Source: Comamonas testosteroni
Lineage (GTDB): Bacteria; Pseudomonadota; Gammaproteobacteria; Burkholderiales; Burkholderiaceae_C
Length of the DNA: 64,000 bases
Reading direction: 5' to 3'
Assembly: GCF_014076415.1 (NCBI RefSeq)
Contig: NZ_CP043568.1
Coordinates: 2,108,001 to 2,172,000, forward strand
Positions 1-8,188 of the stretch are shown here, one piece after another. Numbering within the stretch: position 1 is the stretch's first letter; every line of letters starts with the position of its first letter. The notes beneath the pieces are model-generated. The model did no database searches. It was not told the origin of the DNA and saw only the letters and a list, made by a program, of their open reading frames with translations. The position numbers and the translations under genes are program-made.

Positions 1-707
1 ACAGGCTGGAAGGCCCGGCCATCAGCTCCGAGCCGTTGATGCTTGCGCAGGGTGGCCTGCGTCTGGACGGGCTGCCCGAGCTGGAGGGCTACGCGGTCAA
101 TGTTTATCTGAGTGGCAAGGACGGGGAGGGCGCCTATCTTGCCGGCACGGCCATGGGCCCGAGCTTTGAATTCACGGGCGGCAACACGGCCTTGGTGCTG
201 GCTTGCCGCACGCTGGGTGCCGAGCCCTTCCCGGTGGGCACGGTCACGGCCTTCTGGCGCGGGCGGGTGCTGGTGGCGCAAGGCAATGTGCTCTGGGCTT
301 CGCGTCCCATGGCGCCGCACCTGTCGGACTGGCGCGACTTCAAGCCCTTGCCCGCGCCGATCACGGCCATCCAGCCGGTGGAGGACGGGGTGTATGTGGG
401 CACCGAGCAGGATCTGGTGTTTCTGGCTGGTACGGAATGGGAGCAACTGGCCTATGTGCCCACCAAGCGCGGCCCGGTGGTGCTGGGCTCCGGTGTGTCG
501 GCACCCGGGCACCGCATCAAGCTGGGCGATGGCACGGGCGGCGGCCAGGCCATGCTGTGCATCGCAGGGGGCGAGGTGGTGGCCGGCTTTGCCGGTGGCC
601 AGACCGCCAGCCTGACCGCTGATCGCTATCGCACCAAGGTCAAGGAGGTGTGCGCGACCTTCCGCGAGGTGAATGGCATTCCTCAGTATCTGGCGGTACC
701 CCAATGA
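1..707 (+). CDS. Phage structural (tail-region) protein, 5' end missing
   Basis: The reading frame (codons from base 3) is open to the left edge, so the N-terminus lies outside the window. The visible 235 residues are rich in short beta-strand patterns with Gly turns and repeated YVGTEQD / VFLAG-like blades, resembling repeat or propeller-type virion proteins, but I recognise no named family. Its stop overlaps the start of the next gene (ATGA at 704), a sign of translational coupling. Position just before the tail-associated genes and the lysis cassette supports a virion structural role. Function is inferred from context. Confidence 0.6.
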   Translation, partial: RLEGPAISSEPLMLAQGGLRLDGLPELEGYAVNVYLSGKDGEGAYLAGTAMGPSFEFTGGNTALVLACRTLGAEPFPVGTVTAFWRGRVLVAQGNVLWASRPMAPHLSDWRDFKPLPAPITAIQPVEDGVYVGTEQDLVFLAGTEWEQLAYVPTKRGPVVLGSGVSAPGHRIKLGDGTGGGQAMLCIAGGEVVAGFAGGQTASLTADRYRTKVKEVCATFREVNGIPQYLAVPQ

Positions 708-2977
708 GTTTGTGGAGCCCGTTTGCCTTTGATGTGCTGGGCCGGCCCGTGGCTCCGGCCGCGCCGCCAGCGTTGCGCGTGGAGGGCGCACAGGCCAGCA
801 CCGAGCAACGAGCGATGGCACAGCAGGTCTTTGCGCGCTATTTGAGCCATGCCCGTCTGTCCCAGACGCCCAACCCCACGCAGCTCGGCAAGCTGGCGGA
901 CGGCACGCCTTACCGAATTGTCTCGGTGGCTGGGCAGCAGATCATGCAGATCTGGCCGGCGCAGAGCAGCCGCCGCGTCAAGGTGGATAGCGGGATCGTT
1001 TTCTCCCAGATGCAGTCGGGCGAGATCTGGCTGCTGGTCAACGAAATGGTGGACGGACGGATTTCGGCCAACTGGGTGTTTCGCAATATTGCGCAGGAGT
1101 ACAGCGCACCCGAGAAGTCCGATATTTTTGCCCTGCTGGGGATGACAGACCGGGCCATTGCTGTGCCTGGTGGCTGGGGCTATTCCTATGCCACGCAGGG
1201 GCTGGGCCGCTATGGCTACCTCGACGTGTTCAGGCCGATGAGTACGGGCGACTACATGGGCGATCTGATGTATGTCTCGCCCGCTGGTGTCGCAGTCTTT
1301 GTGAACACATTGGTGTCGAGCGCCAGGACAATGAGGCAGTCGGTGCTGAAGAAGAACGTGAGCGACTTGAGTCCACCACCTTTTGGCAGCAACGCGCAAA
1401 CCACTGTCATCAAGCAAGAGGTGGCGGCCGACAGCCAAGAGTTGTCTGTCGATACGCCTGGATTCATTGACGTTGTGGGGCTGTTTCCGCTCCCGAACCC
1501 GATCAAGCGTCAATACCATGTCGTTTCACCCGACGGCAAATACCTTGCTGTGGTGGTTGAGAGGTATGCGGGACGGCGCTCCACCATCGTGGGGCCGCTT
1601 GTCTATGCTCCAGACTATTTTGAGATTCGTCGGGATATGTGGCCCAGCCTCTCATATTCACGCGGTGAGGCCGTCTTACTGACGCTGACTACATACCCGA
1701 CCAACGCTGGGCCCGCCGAATACGAGGAGACGGAGCAGGTCATAAAAATATTCAGGGCGGGTAACTTCGGCTATGAGCCTGTCACAGATGAGGTACTCCC
1801 CAGCATCCCTAGTGCATTCACTCCCACGATTTCACGAGTTATCGGTAATGTGGTGCAGTCTGCAACTCGCGCCGGTTTCGCTGTGTCGCAGCAATATTGG
1901 CCGCATCCGCAATTGATATCAGCGGCTAGTTCGGAGGGTACGAATAAATGGAGGGTGTTCGCCATCCACTCGGAAACGAATACCTACAAGATCAGAAAGT
2001 CGAGTGAGAGCGGAACGAGTCAGTTGATTGGCATTACCGATAGCGGGGAGCCTGTGGTTCAGGACGACAGAGATAGCTTGGTCTACGAAGTGGACTACTC
2101 AAGGCCCACAGATTCCAACCATGAAATGGTCAGCTTTCAGGAGCCCCCGCCTAGGGTGGGCGTGGATCTCATTTCAGGGGATGTGGCGGTCGTCAACAAT
2201 GAGTCCGGCAGCTATGAATCGAAGTTTAAATACCACGCCAAGAATTCCCGCAAGTACAGCCACGGCCCCGAAATCATTACCAGTGAAAGATATGTAGAGG
2301 GCGTCAAATCAGGGACCTTCTATCAAAACCGGATACGTGATCAAGAATTCGACAGCGGCAGTGCCCAGGTTCAGTACACATCTCGGGTTGTAGTCCGCCA
2401 AGTGATGCTGCAGCGCCTCACAGATGGACTGCTGGTGTTTTATGAACATTCGGCTGAGTTGAGCCACCAGTCCTCATCCTCGTATGGGCCGCAGGGGACT
2501 ACGAAAACGCCATCGAGGTCCATCCCAATCCGTAAGGCGCAGGTGACTATTTGGTATCGAGGGGGGGTAACGACCTTCCCAGTAGAGCCAGGTCGGGCAG
2601 GCTATCCCGGCTACGCCAATATTGGGACGAATATCACAGAGCGTGGAGAGGTACTGTATGCGAACCTAACCATGTTGGAGGATACAGAGCCTATTGGACG
2701 TTGGGATGTAAAGACCCATACCGCCCAGTCCGATTTTCTTTCGACGCAAGTCGATGAGATCGTGGCGCCTTTGTCAATCGACAACTTGCTTGCCACGGCT
2801 GTCTGCGCGAAGTGCCCGCAAACGCCAGGAATGCTGCTGGAGATCGCGGTCGGCAGTTTTCCAGACCGGCAAATCTGGCGCTTCCTGGTGGATCCGGTGG
2901 CCGGGGTCAGAGAGGCAGAGTCCGTCCTGCCGTGGCCGCAAGCCGCCCGCAGTGCCACATCGTTTTACCCCTTCTGA
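704..2977 (+). CDS. Large phage structural protein, unknown fold
   Basis: A 757-residue protein starting at ATG 704, which overlaps the previous stop as ATGA; a GTG further upstream at 650 is less likely because it would overlap the neighbour by 58 bases. There is no signal peptide or membrane segment. The C-terminal region has a CAKCP motif. The middle of the gene (about 1300-2700) has visibly lower GC and less biased codons than its flanks, suggesting a mosaic insert. No family recognised; a tail or tail-spike-associated role is inferred from its place in the late gene block. Confidence 0.6.
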   Translation: MSLWSPFAFDVLGRPVAPAAPPALRVEGAQASTEQRAMAQQVFARYLSHARLSQTPNPTQLGKLADGTPYRIVSVAGQQIMQIWPAQSSRRVKVDSGIVFSQMQSGEIWLLVNEMVDGRISANWVFRNIAQEYSAPEKSDIFALLGMTDRAIAVPGGWGYSYATQGLGRYGYLDVFRPMSTGDYMGDLMYVSPAGVAVFVNTLVSSARTMRQSVLKKNVSDLSPPPFGSNAQTTVIKQEVAADSQELSVDTPGFIDVVGLFPLPNPIKRQYHVVSPDGKYLAVVVERYAGRRSTIVGPLVYAPDYFEIRRDMWPSLSYSRGEAVLLTLTTYPTNAGPAEYEETEQVIKIFRAGNFGYEPVTDEVLPSIPSAFTPTISRVIGNVVQSATRAGFAVSQQYWPHPQLISAASSEGTNKWRVFAIHSETNTYKIRKSSESGTSQLIGITDSGEPVVQDDRDSLVYEVDYSRPTDSNHEMVSFQEPPPRVGVDLISGDVAVVNNESGSYESKFKYHAKNSRKYSHGPEIITSERYVEGVKSGTFYQNRIRDQEFDSGSAQVQYTSRVVVRQVMLQRLTDGLLVFYEHSAELSHQSSSSYGPQGTTKTPSRSIPIRKAQVTIWYRGGVTTFPVEPGRAGYPGYANIGTNITERGEVLYANLTMLEDTEPIGRWDVKTHTAQSDFLSTQVDEIVAPLSIDNLLATAVCAKCPQTPGMLLEIAVGSFPDRQIWRFLVDPVAGVREAESVLPWPQAARSATSFYPF

Positions 2978-2985
2978 GAGCCTTC

Positions 2986-3426
2986 ATGACTGCGATCACC
3001 GTCAACACCCTCACAGGCGCAGTGTCCGAGTACACGCGCCACGACTTCCAGAGCATCACGCCAAACCATGGCGGCAGCGCCACGGGGTTGTATGCCTTTG
3101 GCGGGGACACGGATGCGGGCTTGCCCATTCAGTCCTCACTGCGTCTGCCCGTCACGCTGCGCGAGAACACGCTCAAGCAGCAGATTGCCATGGTCTATCT
3201 GTCCATGCAGGGGCAGGGCGAAGCCGAGTTCACGGTCTTTGGCTCGGGCGGGCAATCATGGTCTTACCCCTTTGCGCTGCGCGGCAGCGGCCAGACGCGC
3301 TGCCCGGTGGGCAAGGGCATCCGGGAAAACTATCTGGGCTTTGGCCTTAGTAACCCCGCTGGACAGGCCTTCACGCTCGATCGCGTGGAAGTGCTGAGCG
3401 TGAAGTCCAAAACAAGGAGAGTTTGA
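2986..3426 (+). CDS. Small phage tail-region protein
   Basis: A 146-residue protein starting MTAITVNTLTG at ATG 2986, 8 bases after the preceding stop. It is soluble, rich in Gly and Ser, with a C-terminal basic tail (KSKTRRV). Immediately followed by the coiled-coil structural gene with a strong AAGGAGAG ribosome site between them. It belongs to the same late transcription unit as its neighbours; the specific role is unknown. A longer in-frame extension upstream exists but would overlap the previous gene. Confidence 0.6.
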   Translation: MTAITVNTLTGAVSEYTRHDFQSITPNHGGSATGLYAFGGDTDAGLPIQSSLRLPVTLRENTLKQQIAMVYLSMQGQGEAEFTVFGSGGQSWSYPFALRGSGQTRCPVGKGIRENYLGFGLSNPAGQAFTLDRVEVLSVKSKTRRV

Positions 3427-3427
3427 G

Positions 3428-5230
3428 ATGGCAGAGTTTGATTTCAACGGCCCGGCCGAGATTGTTCAGGACAAGTATGAGCGCTCCATTGACCTGGCGA
3501 ACCAGGCATTGAGCGAAACCAAGTCCATGCAGGATGCGCTCAATGCAAGTATCTACACGCCGCCAACGATCAGTGTGCGCTGGGGCACGATTGCCGCGCC
3601 CAACTTGCCGGATCTGCCGGACTTGCCCGAGCTGCCGCAGGTGGGCTTCACCACGCCCGGTGATATGCCGGCCGCACTGGATCTTGGCAGTCTGCCCGAC
3701 GTGGAGGTTGTCGGCTTCGACCTGCAGCCGCCGGCCATGGACTTTGGCGCGGCGCCTAATCTGGTGATTGGTCAGGCGCCGGCCTTGCCCCAGATGCGGG
3801 AGGTGGCCATACCCGATGCCCCGGATGTGAGCTTGCCCGACGCGCCCGCATTCCTGTCTTTGACCACGCACAGCTTTGGCGGGGTGAATCTGCACGAGGA
3901 CTGGCTGGACAGGTTGGACGATGTGCCTGAGCTGAAACTGCTGGAGCCCGCGCCCTTTGAGTTCAAGCGCGCGCCTGGCTATGCCTCGGAGCTGATGGGC
4001 AACCTCAAGGCCATCCTGGCCGCGCGCATTCAGGGCGGCACGGGCCTGAATCCCGTGGTGGAGCAGGCCATCTGGGATAGATCGCGCGACCGAGAAACCC
4101 AGATTGCGCTGGCGCGAGAGCGTGAGGTAATGCGCGGCGCCGAGGCACTGGGGTTCCCGCTGCCGTCCGGGGTGCTGGCTGGTCAGCTGGCCGATGCCCG
4201 CCGCGAGTATCACGACAAGCTCTCGGGCCTGGCCCGTGACATTGCGATCAAGCAGGCCGAGCTCGAGCAATCGAACGTCAAGGATGCAATCACTCAAGGA
4301 CTGGCCCTTGAAGGGCAGTTGATGGACCAGGCCTTGCAGCTGGATCGCCTGTCCTTTGATGCAGCCAAGACAGCAGCCGATCACAGCATTGCCGCGCACA
4401 ACGCGGCGCTGGAGCGCTTCAAGGCACTGCTGGATGGCTACCGGACCTATGCCATGGCCTATGAAACCGTCATCAGGGCAGAAATGAACAAGGTTGAGGT
4501 CTACAAGGCGCTGCTGCAGGCAGAGCAGACCAAGGCCGACATCAACCAGTCGCTGGTGGCGCGCTACAAGGCAGAGATTGATGGACGCATGGCGTCCGTG
4601 GAGATCTACAAGGCCCGCGTGCAGGCTGCGCAGACGCTGGTGGGTCTGGAGCAGACCCGGATTCAGGCCGGCGGCGAGCAGATCCGCGCCTTTATCGCGA
4701 CCATCAACGCCGAGACTTCCAAGGTGGAGCTCTACAAGGCCCGCGCCCAGGCCGAGACCACCAAGCAGGACGCCTACAAGTCCCAGGTGCAGGCCTATGG
4801 CGCGTATACCGGCGCCCAGGCCGAGCGCGCCCGCGTGGCGATTGCCCAGGCCCAGGCCAAGATCGCGGCCAAGGAGCTGGAGTGGAGCGGCTGGAAGGCC
4901 AAGCTGTCCGCCGAGGTGGCCAAGATGGACGCGGCGGCCAAACAGTCGGCCATTCTGGTGGACGGCTACCGGGTCGGTGCCCACGCCATTGAGGCCAAGG
5001 CTGCAAGCTATGCGCGCCGCTGGGAAGCGGAGATCAAGCAGTATGAGGCCGGCTCCAACATCAGCCTGCAGACGGCCAAGATCAACACCGATGTGGCGAT
5101 CCAGACGAACAATGCGCGCCTGGAGGCGGCGAAGATTGGGCTCGCGACGGCATCGCAGCGCGTGGCCAGCGCCTGGAGCATGGTCAGCACTTCTGCTGCA
5201 ATCAGTGGCTCTGTCAGCCAGAGCGTCTAG
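3428..5230 (+). CDS. Phage structural protein with Pro/Asp/Leu-rich N-terminus and long alpha-helical coiled-coil body
   Basis: A 600-residue protein. Residues about 45-150 contain repeated PDLPDLPELP-like and DAPDVSLPDAP-like segments; residues about 200-590 are almost entirely Ala/Lys/Glu/Gln-rich helix with repeated VEVYKALLQAEQTKAD-type units (VEIYKARVQA, VELYKARAQA), predicting a long rod. Ribosome site AAGGAGAG lies before ATG 3428. A rod protein just upstream of the lysis genes fits a tail-tip or baseplate-associated fibre. A 620-codon open frame on the opposite strand is a composition artefact of these repeats. Confidence 0.65.
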   Translation: MAEFDFNGPAEIVQDKYERSIDLANQALSETKSMQDALNASIYTPPTISVRWGTIAAPNLPDLPDLPELPQVGFTTPGDMPAALDLGSLPDVEVVGFDLQPPAMDFGAAPNLVIGQAPALPQMREVAIPDAPDVSLPDAPAFLSLTTHSFGGVNLHEDWLDRLDDVPELKLLEPAPFEFKRAPGYASELMGNLKAILAARIQGGTGLNPVVEQAIWDRSRDRETQIALAREREVMRGAEALGFPLPSGVLAGQLADARREYHDKLSGLARDIAIKQAELEQSNVKDAITQGLALEGQLMDQALQLDRLSFDAAKTAADHSIAAHNAALERFKALLDGYRTYAMAYETVIRAEMNKVEVYKALLQAEQTKADINQSLVARYKAEIDGRMASVEIYKARVQAAQTLVGLEQTRIQAGGEQIRAFIATINAETSKVELYKARAQAETTKQDAYKSQVQAYGAYTGAQAERARVAIAQAQAKIAAKELEWSGWKAKLSAEVAKMDAAAKQSAILVDGYRVGAHAIEAKAASYARRWEAEIKQYEAGSNISLQTAKINTDVAIQTNNARLEAAKIGLATASQRVASAWSMVSTSAAISGSVSQSV

Positions 5231-5236
5231 CACCCC

Positions 5237-5280
5237 TCTAGGGTTCGACCGTTGAACCTAGTCCCGGAACACTTCGGGGC
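5237..5280 (+). other. Two small stem-loops between tail and lysis genes
   Basis: CTAGGGTTC pairs with GAACCTAG (one bulge), and just after it CCCG pairs with CGGG around GAACACTT. No T-run follows, so this is a weak terminator or processing site at the switch from structural to lysis genes. Confidence 0.3.
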
Positions 5281-5577
5281 ATGAAAAAAGCTCTCGCATC
5301 CATGCTGGCGCTGCTGGGCATCCACCAGCATCTGAGTGCCGAGCAGAAACAAGACGTCGTGACCGCGGCCGCTCAAGCCACACCGGGAGCCTTAACTGCC
5401 GGGGGCTTCCGGCTTGCAGGGCTGCCCCTCAGCGACTGGCTGGTCCTGGCATCGATTGCCTTTGTGGCATTGCAGGCGGCTTACCTTGTCTGGAAATGGC
5501 GCCGCGACTATGTGCATGAGCAGGCGCGCCACAAGCTGCGCGATAAGGCCAAGGCTGCCATAGGGGGCACGCCATGA
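5281..5577 (+). CDS. Putative phage holin / small membrane protein
   Basis: A 98-residue protein with one clear membrane segment (about residues 48-70, DWLVLASIAFVALQAAYLVW) followed by a strongly basic cytoplasmic tail (KWRRDYVHEQARHKLRDK). A weaker hydrophobic stretch lies at the N-terminus (LASMLALLG). The stop overlaps the endolysin start (ATGA at 5574), giving the usual holin-endolysin order. Holin function is inferred from size, topology and place; a pinholin or an antiholin would look similar. Confidence 0.65.
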   Translation: MKKALASMLALLGIHQHLSAEQKQDVVTAAAQATPGALTAGGFRLAGLPLSDWLVLASIAFVALQAAYLVWKWRRDYVHEQARHKLRDKAKAAIGGTP

Positions 5578-6209
5578 GCAAGATTCCAGCGCAGCTTCGC
5601 ACCAGCATCGGCGCCTTGCTGGTCTTGACCGGCTTGGGGAGCGGCACCTACTACGTGGACCAAGCCGCGACGGCCGAGGCCCAGCAGAATCAATACATCC
5701 AGGCAGTGGCGGCGGACCCTGACATGCCCGATGGCATGCGTATTGCCATGGTCATGGCTGCTTTCTATGAGTCCAGCAATCGCCACATCGGCACGCCCTA
5801 CGTGGACAAGGTGGGCAAGGGCCAGCCGCTGACGGTCTGCAACGGACTGACGGGCAAGGATGTGATCGCGGGCAAGTGGTACAGCCCCGCTGAATGCTTC
5901 CAACTGGAGAAGAAGCGCTATGTGCAGTATGAGCAGATCGCCAAGCGCTCGCTGACTTACTGGGGCAGCTACAACCCGTTCCAGCAGGCCACGTTCTACG
6001 ACTTCCTGCACAACAAGGGCGACGGCAAATTCCAGACCAGCACCATGCGGCGCGATGCGAACGCGGGCAACTGGGTCAAGGCCTGCCGCGAAAACATGCG
6101 CTGGAACAAGGGCACGGTCAATGGCGTGTCCGTGGTGCTGCCCGGCTTGAAGATCCGCGGCGACGCGAATGCCGAGCTTTGCGAGTGGGGTCTGTCGTGG
6201 CGCGGCTGA
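5574..6209 (+). CDS. Phage endolysin, lysozyme-type (GH24-like), with N-terminal membrane anchor
   Basis: A 211-residue muramidase predicted to cut peptidoglycan glycan strands. Residues 11-30 form an uncleaved-looking hydrophobic segment, weakly hydrophobic and Gly/Ala-rich as in signal-anchor-release (SAR) endolysins. The catalytic region has Glu66 (FYES), Asp78 in PYVDKVGKG and Thr87 in LTVCNGLTG, matching the Glu-Asp-Thr pattern of phage lysozymes with a few extra residues between Glu and Asp. The WG and NPFQQATFYDFLHNKG blocks are typical of the family. Gene overlaps holin and Rz genes. Export without the holin is a prediction from the anchor. Confidence 0.85.
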   Translation: MSKIPAQLRTSIGALLVLTGLGSGTYYVDQAATAEAQQNQYIQAVAADPDMPDGMRIAMVMAAFYESSNRHIGTPYVDKVGKGQPLTVCNGLTGKDVIAGKWYSPAECFQLEKKRYVQYEQIAKRSLTYWGSYNPFQQATFYDFLHNKGDGKFQTSTMRRDANAGNWVKACRENMRWNKGTVNGVSVVLPGLKIRGDANAELCEWGLSWRG

Positions 6210-6691
6210 CCATCTACATAGCCCTGGCGGCCGCAGCGGCTGGCGCTGCCCTGGCCTGGTCCTTCCAGGCGGCGCGCCTTGGAGCTGAGCTGGCCGACGA
6301 GCGCCTGCAGGCCAGCCAATACCGCCAGCAGATCGCTGATGAGCGCACGGCCGCTGGCCGGCGCGTGCTGGCCGTGGAACGCACGGTCAACGACAAATAC
6401 CAAGGAGCCCTGAATGACGCCATCCAGAAGCAGGCCGGTTTGCAGGCTGCTGCTGATCGCGCTCGCCGTGAGCGTGACGGCATGCAGCACAAGCTGTCCG
6501 ATGCCGAGCAGCGACTTGCTGACGCTTCCCCCAGTGCCTGCATCGAGTACGCCTCAACCCTCAACCGCGTATTCGGGCAGTGCAGCCAGCGATACACGGA
6601 GCTGGCAATCCGAGCTGATGGCCACGCAGCTGATGCAGCAACCTGCCGCGCAGCCTGGCCAGTGATCCCCCAGGCCAAGGAGAACCAATGA
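6197..6691 (+). CDS. Rz-like inner-membrane spanin subunit
   Basis: One N-terminal membrane segment (IYIALAAAAAGAALAWSF) is followed by a long helical periplasmic domain rich in Gln, Arg, Glu and Ala, the layout of Rz spanins that join inner and outer membranes for the last lysis step. GTG 6197 is chosen because it gives MARLTIYIALA and a 13-base overlap with the lysozyme stop; a TTG at 6179 is also open. A lipoprotein gene (Rz1) sits wholly inside it in another frame, which strongly supports the call. Confidence 0.75.
   Translation: MARLTIYIALAAAAAGAALAWSFQAARLGAELADERLQASQYRQQIADERTAAGRRVLAVERTVNDKYQGALNDAIQKQAGLQAAADRARRERDGMQHKLSDAEQRLADASPSACIEYASTLNRVFGQCSQRYTELAIRADGHAADAATCRAAWPVIPQAKENQ
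6414..6665 (+). CDS. Rz1-like outer-membrane spanin lipoprotein nested inside Rz
   Basis: An 83-residue frame lies entirely within the Rz gene, one base ahead of its frame. It starts MTPSRSRPVCRLLLIALA and has a lipoprotein signal ending VSVTAC (lipobox Cys at residue 24), followed by a Pro/Ser-rich mature part (LPPVPASSTPQPS). Overlapping Rz/Rz1 genes with a proline-rich Rz1 lipoprotein are a well-known architecture in lambdoid and other phages. ATG 6414 sits after an AAGGAG at 6401-6408. Most annotation pipelines would miss it. Confidence 0.75.
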   Translation: MTPSRSRPVCRLLLIALAVSVTACSTSCPMPSSDLLTLPPVPASSTPQPSTAYSGSAASDTRSWQSELMATQLMQQPAAQPGQ

Positions 6692-7119
6692 CCCCCCGTT
6701 TGTATGAAGGCACCAAGCGCCTGTTGGCAACGCCCATGACCCGTGGCGCATACAACCAGTATCGAGGCTGGGAGGCTCCTGCCGACGAGAACCCCAAGGA
6801 CGAGGGCTACCTTGTCGAATATCAAGACGGCGGCAAGGCCAATGACGCCCGGCATGCCAACTACATCAGCTGGAGCCCAAAGGATGTGTTCGACCGCAGC
6901 TACAAGGAGCTGCCCGTATCCACCTTGCCACCCCACCAGCAGCGCGTGCTGGATGAAAAGCAAGAGCTGGACATCCGAATCACCAGGCTGGACGAGTTCA
7001 TTCTGCGAAATGCCTTGTTCCGCGAACTGGAGAACGAAGAGCAGGACCGCATGCGCCGCCAGCTCGATGTGATGCGCGAGCTGTCTGTGATCCTGGGTGA
7101 GCGCATCTCTGCTTTCTAA
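6688..7119 (+). CDS. Conserved phage protein of unknown function
   Basis: A 143-residue soluble protein. The N-terminal two thirds carry a conserved-looking block (RLYEGTKRLLATPM, NQYRGW, DEGYLVEYQDGG, ISWSPKDVFD) that I associate with a widespread small phage protein family of unknown function; the C-terminal third is a charged helix (LDEFILRNALFRELENEEQDR). Ribosome site AAGGAG precedes ATG 6688, and the start overlaps the Rz stop (ATGA). Co-transcribed with the lysis genes. No function can be given. Confidence 0.65.
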   Translation: MTPRLYEGTKRLLATPMTRGAYNQYRGWEAPADENPKDEGYLVEYQDGGKANDARHANYISWSPKDVFDRSYKELPVSTLPPHQQRVLDEKQELDIRITRLDEFILRNALFRELENEEQDRMRRQLDVMRELSVILGERISAF

Positions 7120-7164
7120 GCCTTCCGGCCCGCACCGGCCGGCTGCCGGATTTTGGAGATCCCT

Positions 7165-7710
7165 GTGAACCTGTCTTTCAACACATCCCCCAAGATGCTC
7201 CTATGCATCGCCGCCGTGATTCTGGCGGTCCTTCTGTTCTGCGCCTTCAAGGTGAACACCAACCCCAGCGGGATCGCGCTGACTGGCTTCATCTTCTCCT
7301 GTGTGGCCTTGGCCGTGCTGGCGCTGGCCGTCAAGCTGGACATGGTGGCCCTGGCGCTGCACAAGCAGCTGGAGCCCAAGACAGGCGGCACACTGGGCCC
7401 GAATGTGGTCGGGGTGCAGCGCGATCACCGCAACGACCTGGAGTATTCCCTTGTGCATGCGCTGGCGCCTCATTTGGTGAACACCAAGAGCGCGCCCGAA
7501 CTGGGGGCATTTATCCGGGATGTGGCCAACTCAATTCAGGGCCGCGGCTGTCAGGTGCCTACAGAGGTTTGCACATGTGGCCCGAATGCCGGCTGCACCA
7601 ATTGCCCTGCTGGTGGCGGTCAGAGTCTGCAGGCCGCCAAGGATGGACTGTCGCAATCAGCCACAAGAACAGCAGAGGCCTTGGCTAAAAGTCTGAATCT
7701 GCCCTCATAA
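7165..7710 (+). CDS. Phage membrane protein with Cys-rich C-terminal patch
   Basis: GTG 7165 is preferred over TTG 7153 because TTTGGAG sits 7 bases before it. The protein has two membrane segments (residues about 10-27, LLCIAAVILAVLLFCAF, and 34-56), then a soluble part with a Cys cluster CQVPTEVCTCGPNAGCTNC (five Cys in 19 residues), possibly metal binding. It is the last gene of the lysis-side cluster. No family recognised; a superinfection or membrane-modifying moron is possible but unproven. Confidence 0.55.
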   Translation: MNLSFNTSPKMLLCIAAVILAVLLFCAFKVNTNPSGIALTGFIFSCVALAVLALAVKLDMVALALHKQLEPKTGGTLGPNVVGVQRDHRNDLEYSLVHALAPHLVNTKSAPELGAFIRDVANSIQGRGCQVPTEVCTCGPNAGCTNCPAGGGQSLQAAKDGLSQSATRTAEALAKSLNLPS

Positions 7711-7723
7711 GCTTGCAGCTTCC

Positions 7724-7859
7724 TCAGTAGCCTTCTACCAAAGGCATTTCCGCCCCATCGACCGCAATCATCACGCCCGTGGTGTTGGGGGCGATTTCAA
7801 TTGGGACTCCCCACAGCTCATTAGGCTTGCCGAAGGAGTTGACGATGTTGAACTGACGC
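7724..7859 (-). pseudogene. C-terminal stump of an unknown gene
   Basis: On the minus strand a 45-codon open segment reads LRQFNIVNSFGKPNELWG, then VPIEIAPNTTGVMIAVDG and ends MPLVEGY-stop at 7724. It has no start codon and loses its upstream part exactly where an IS3-type transposase fragment begins on the other strand. Coding-like composition and a clean stop suggest the end of a real gene cut by a past insertion or deletion. Family not recognised. Confidence 0.4.
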
Positions 7860-8014
7860 AGCGACGCGCGAGCGGATATCTTTAACTACATCGAAATGTT
7901 CTACAACTCGCAGCGCCGTCATTCGTCTGCAGCGGGGCTATCGCCCATCGGTTTGAACAGCGCTATTCCCAACGGCTCAAGAGTGTCTAGCCAAGCCGGG
8001 GCGATTCACATCTA
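7860..8014 (+). pseudogene. C-terminal remnant of an IS3-family transposase (orfB)
   Basis: The plus frame reads ADIFNYIEMFYNSQRRHSSA, then AGLSPIGL, and stops at 8012. The YIEMFYNSQRRHS block followed by LSP is the highly conserved C-terminus of IS3-family integrase-core transposases. Everything upstream of the fragment is missing and no inverted repeats are visible, so it is a dead scar. It marks the joint between phage lysis genes and the cargo block. Confidence 0.75.
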
Positions 8015-8188
8015 AAGCTTTGCCCATAACCTGGTTGCAAAGGCTTTTGAAAATTACCAAGCAGAGGCTGCACAATTGAAAGCATTCAGGTAAAAATCGT
8101 CTGCAACCTTACGAATAAATTACCTTATCAATAATATTCGTAAGAGAAATTTCATTTGACTCAAACTTAAAATTCAAAAAAAGAGAGT

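Noticed and set aside
3371..5233. A 620-codon open frame antisense to the coiled-coil phage gene
   Set aside because: It is the mirror of a repetitive Ala/Lys/Glu-rich gene with strong GC3 bias; it has Leu/Gly/Arg/His-rich noise, no ribosome site and no domain.
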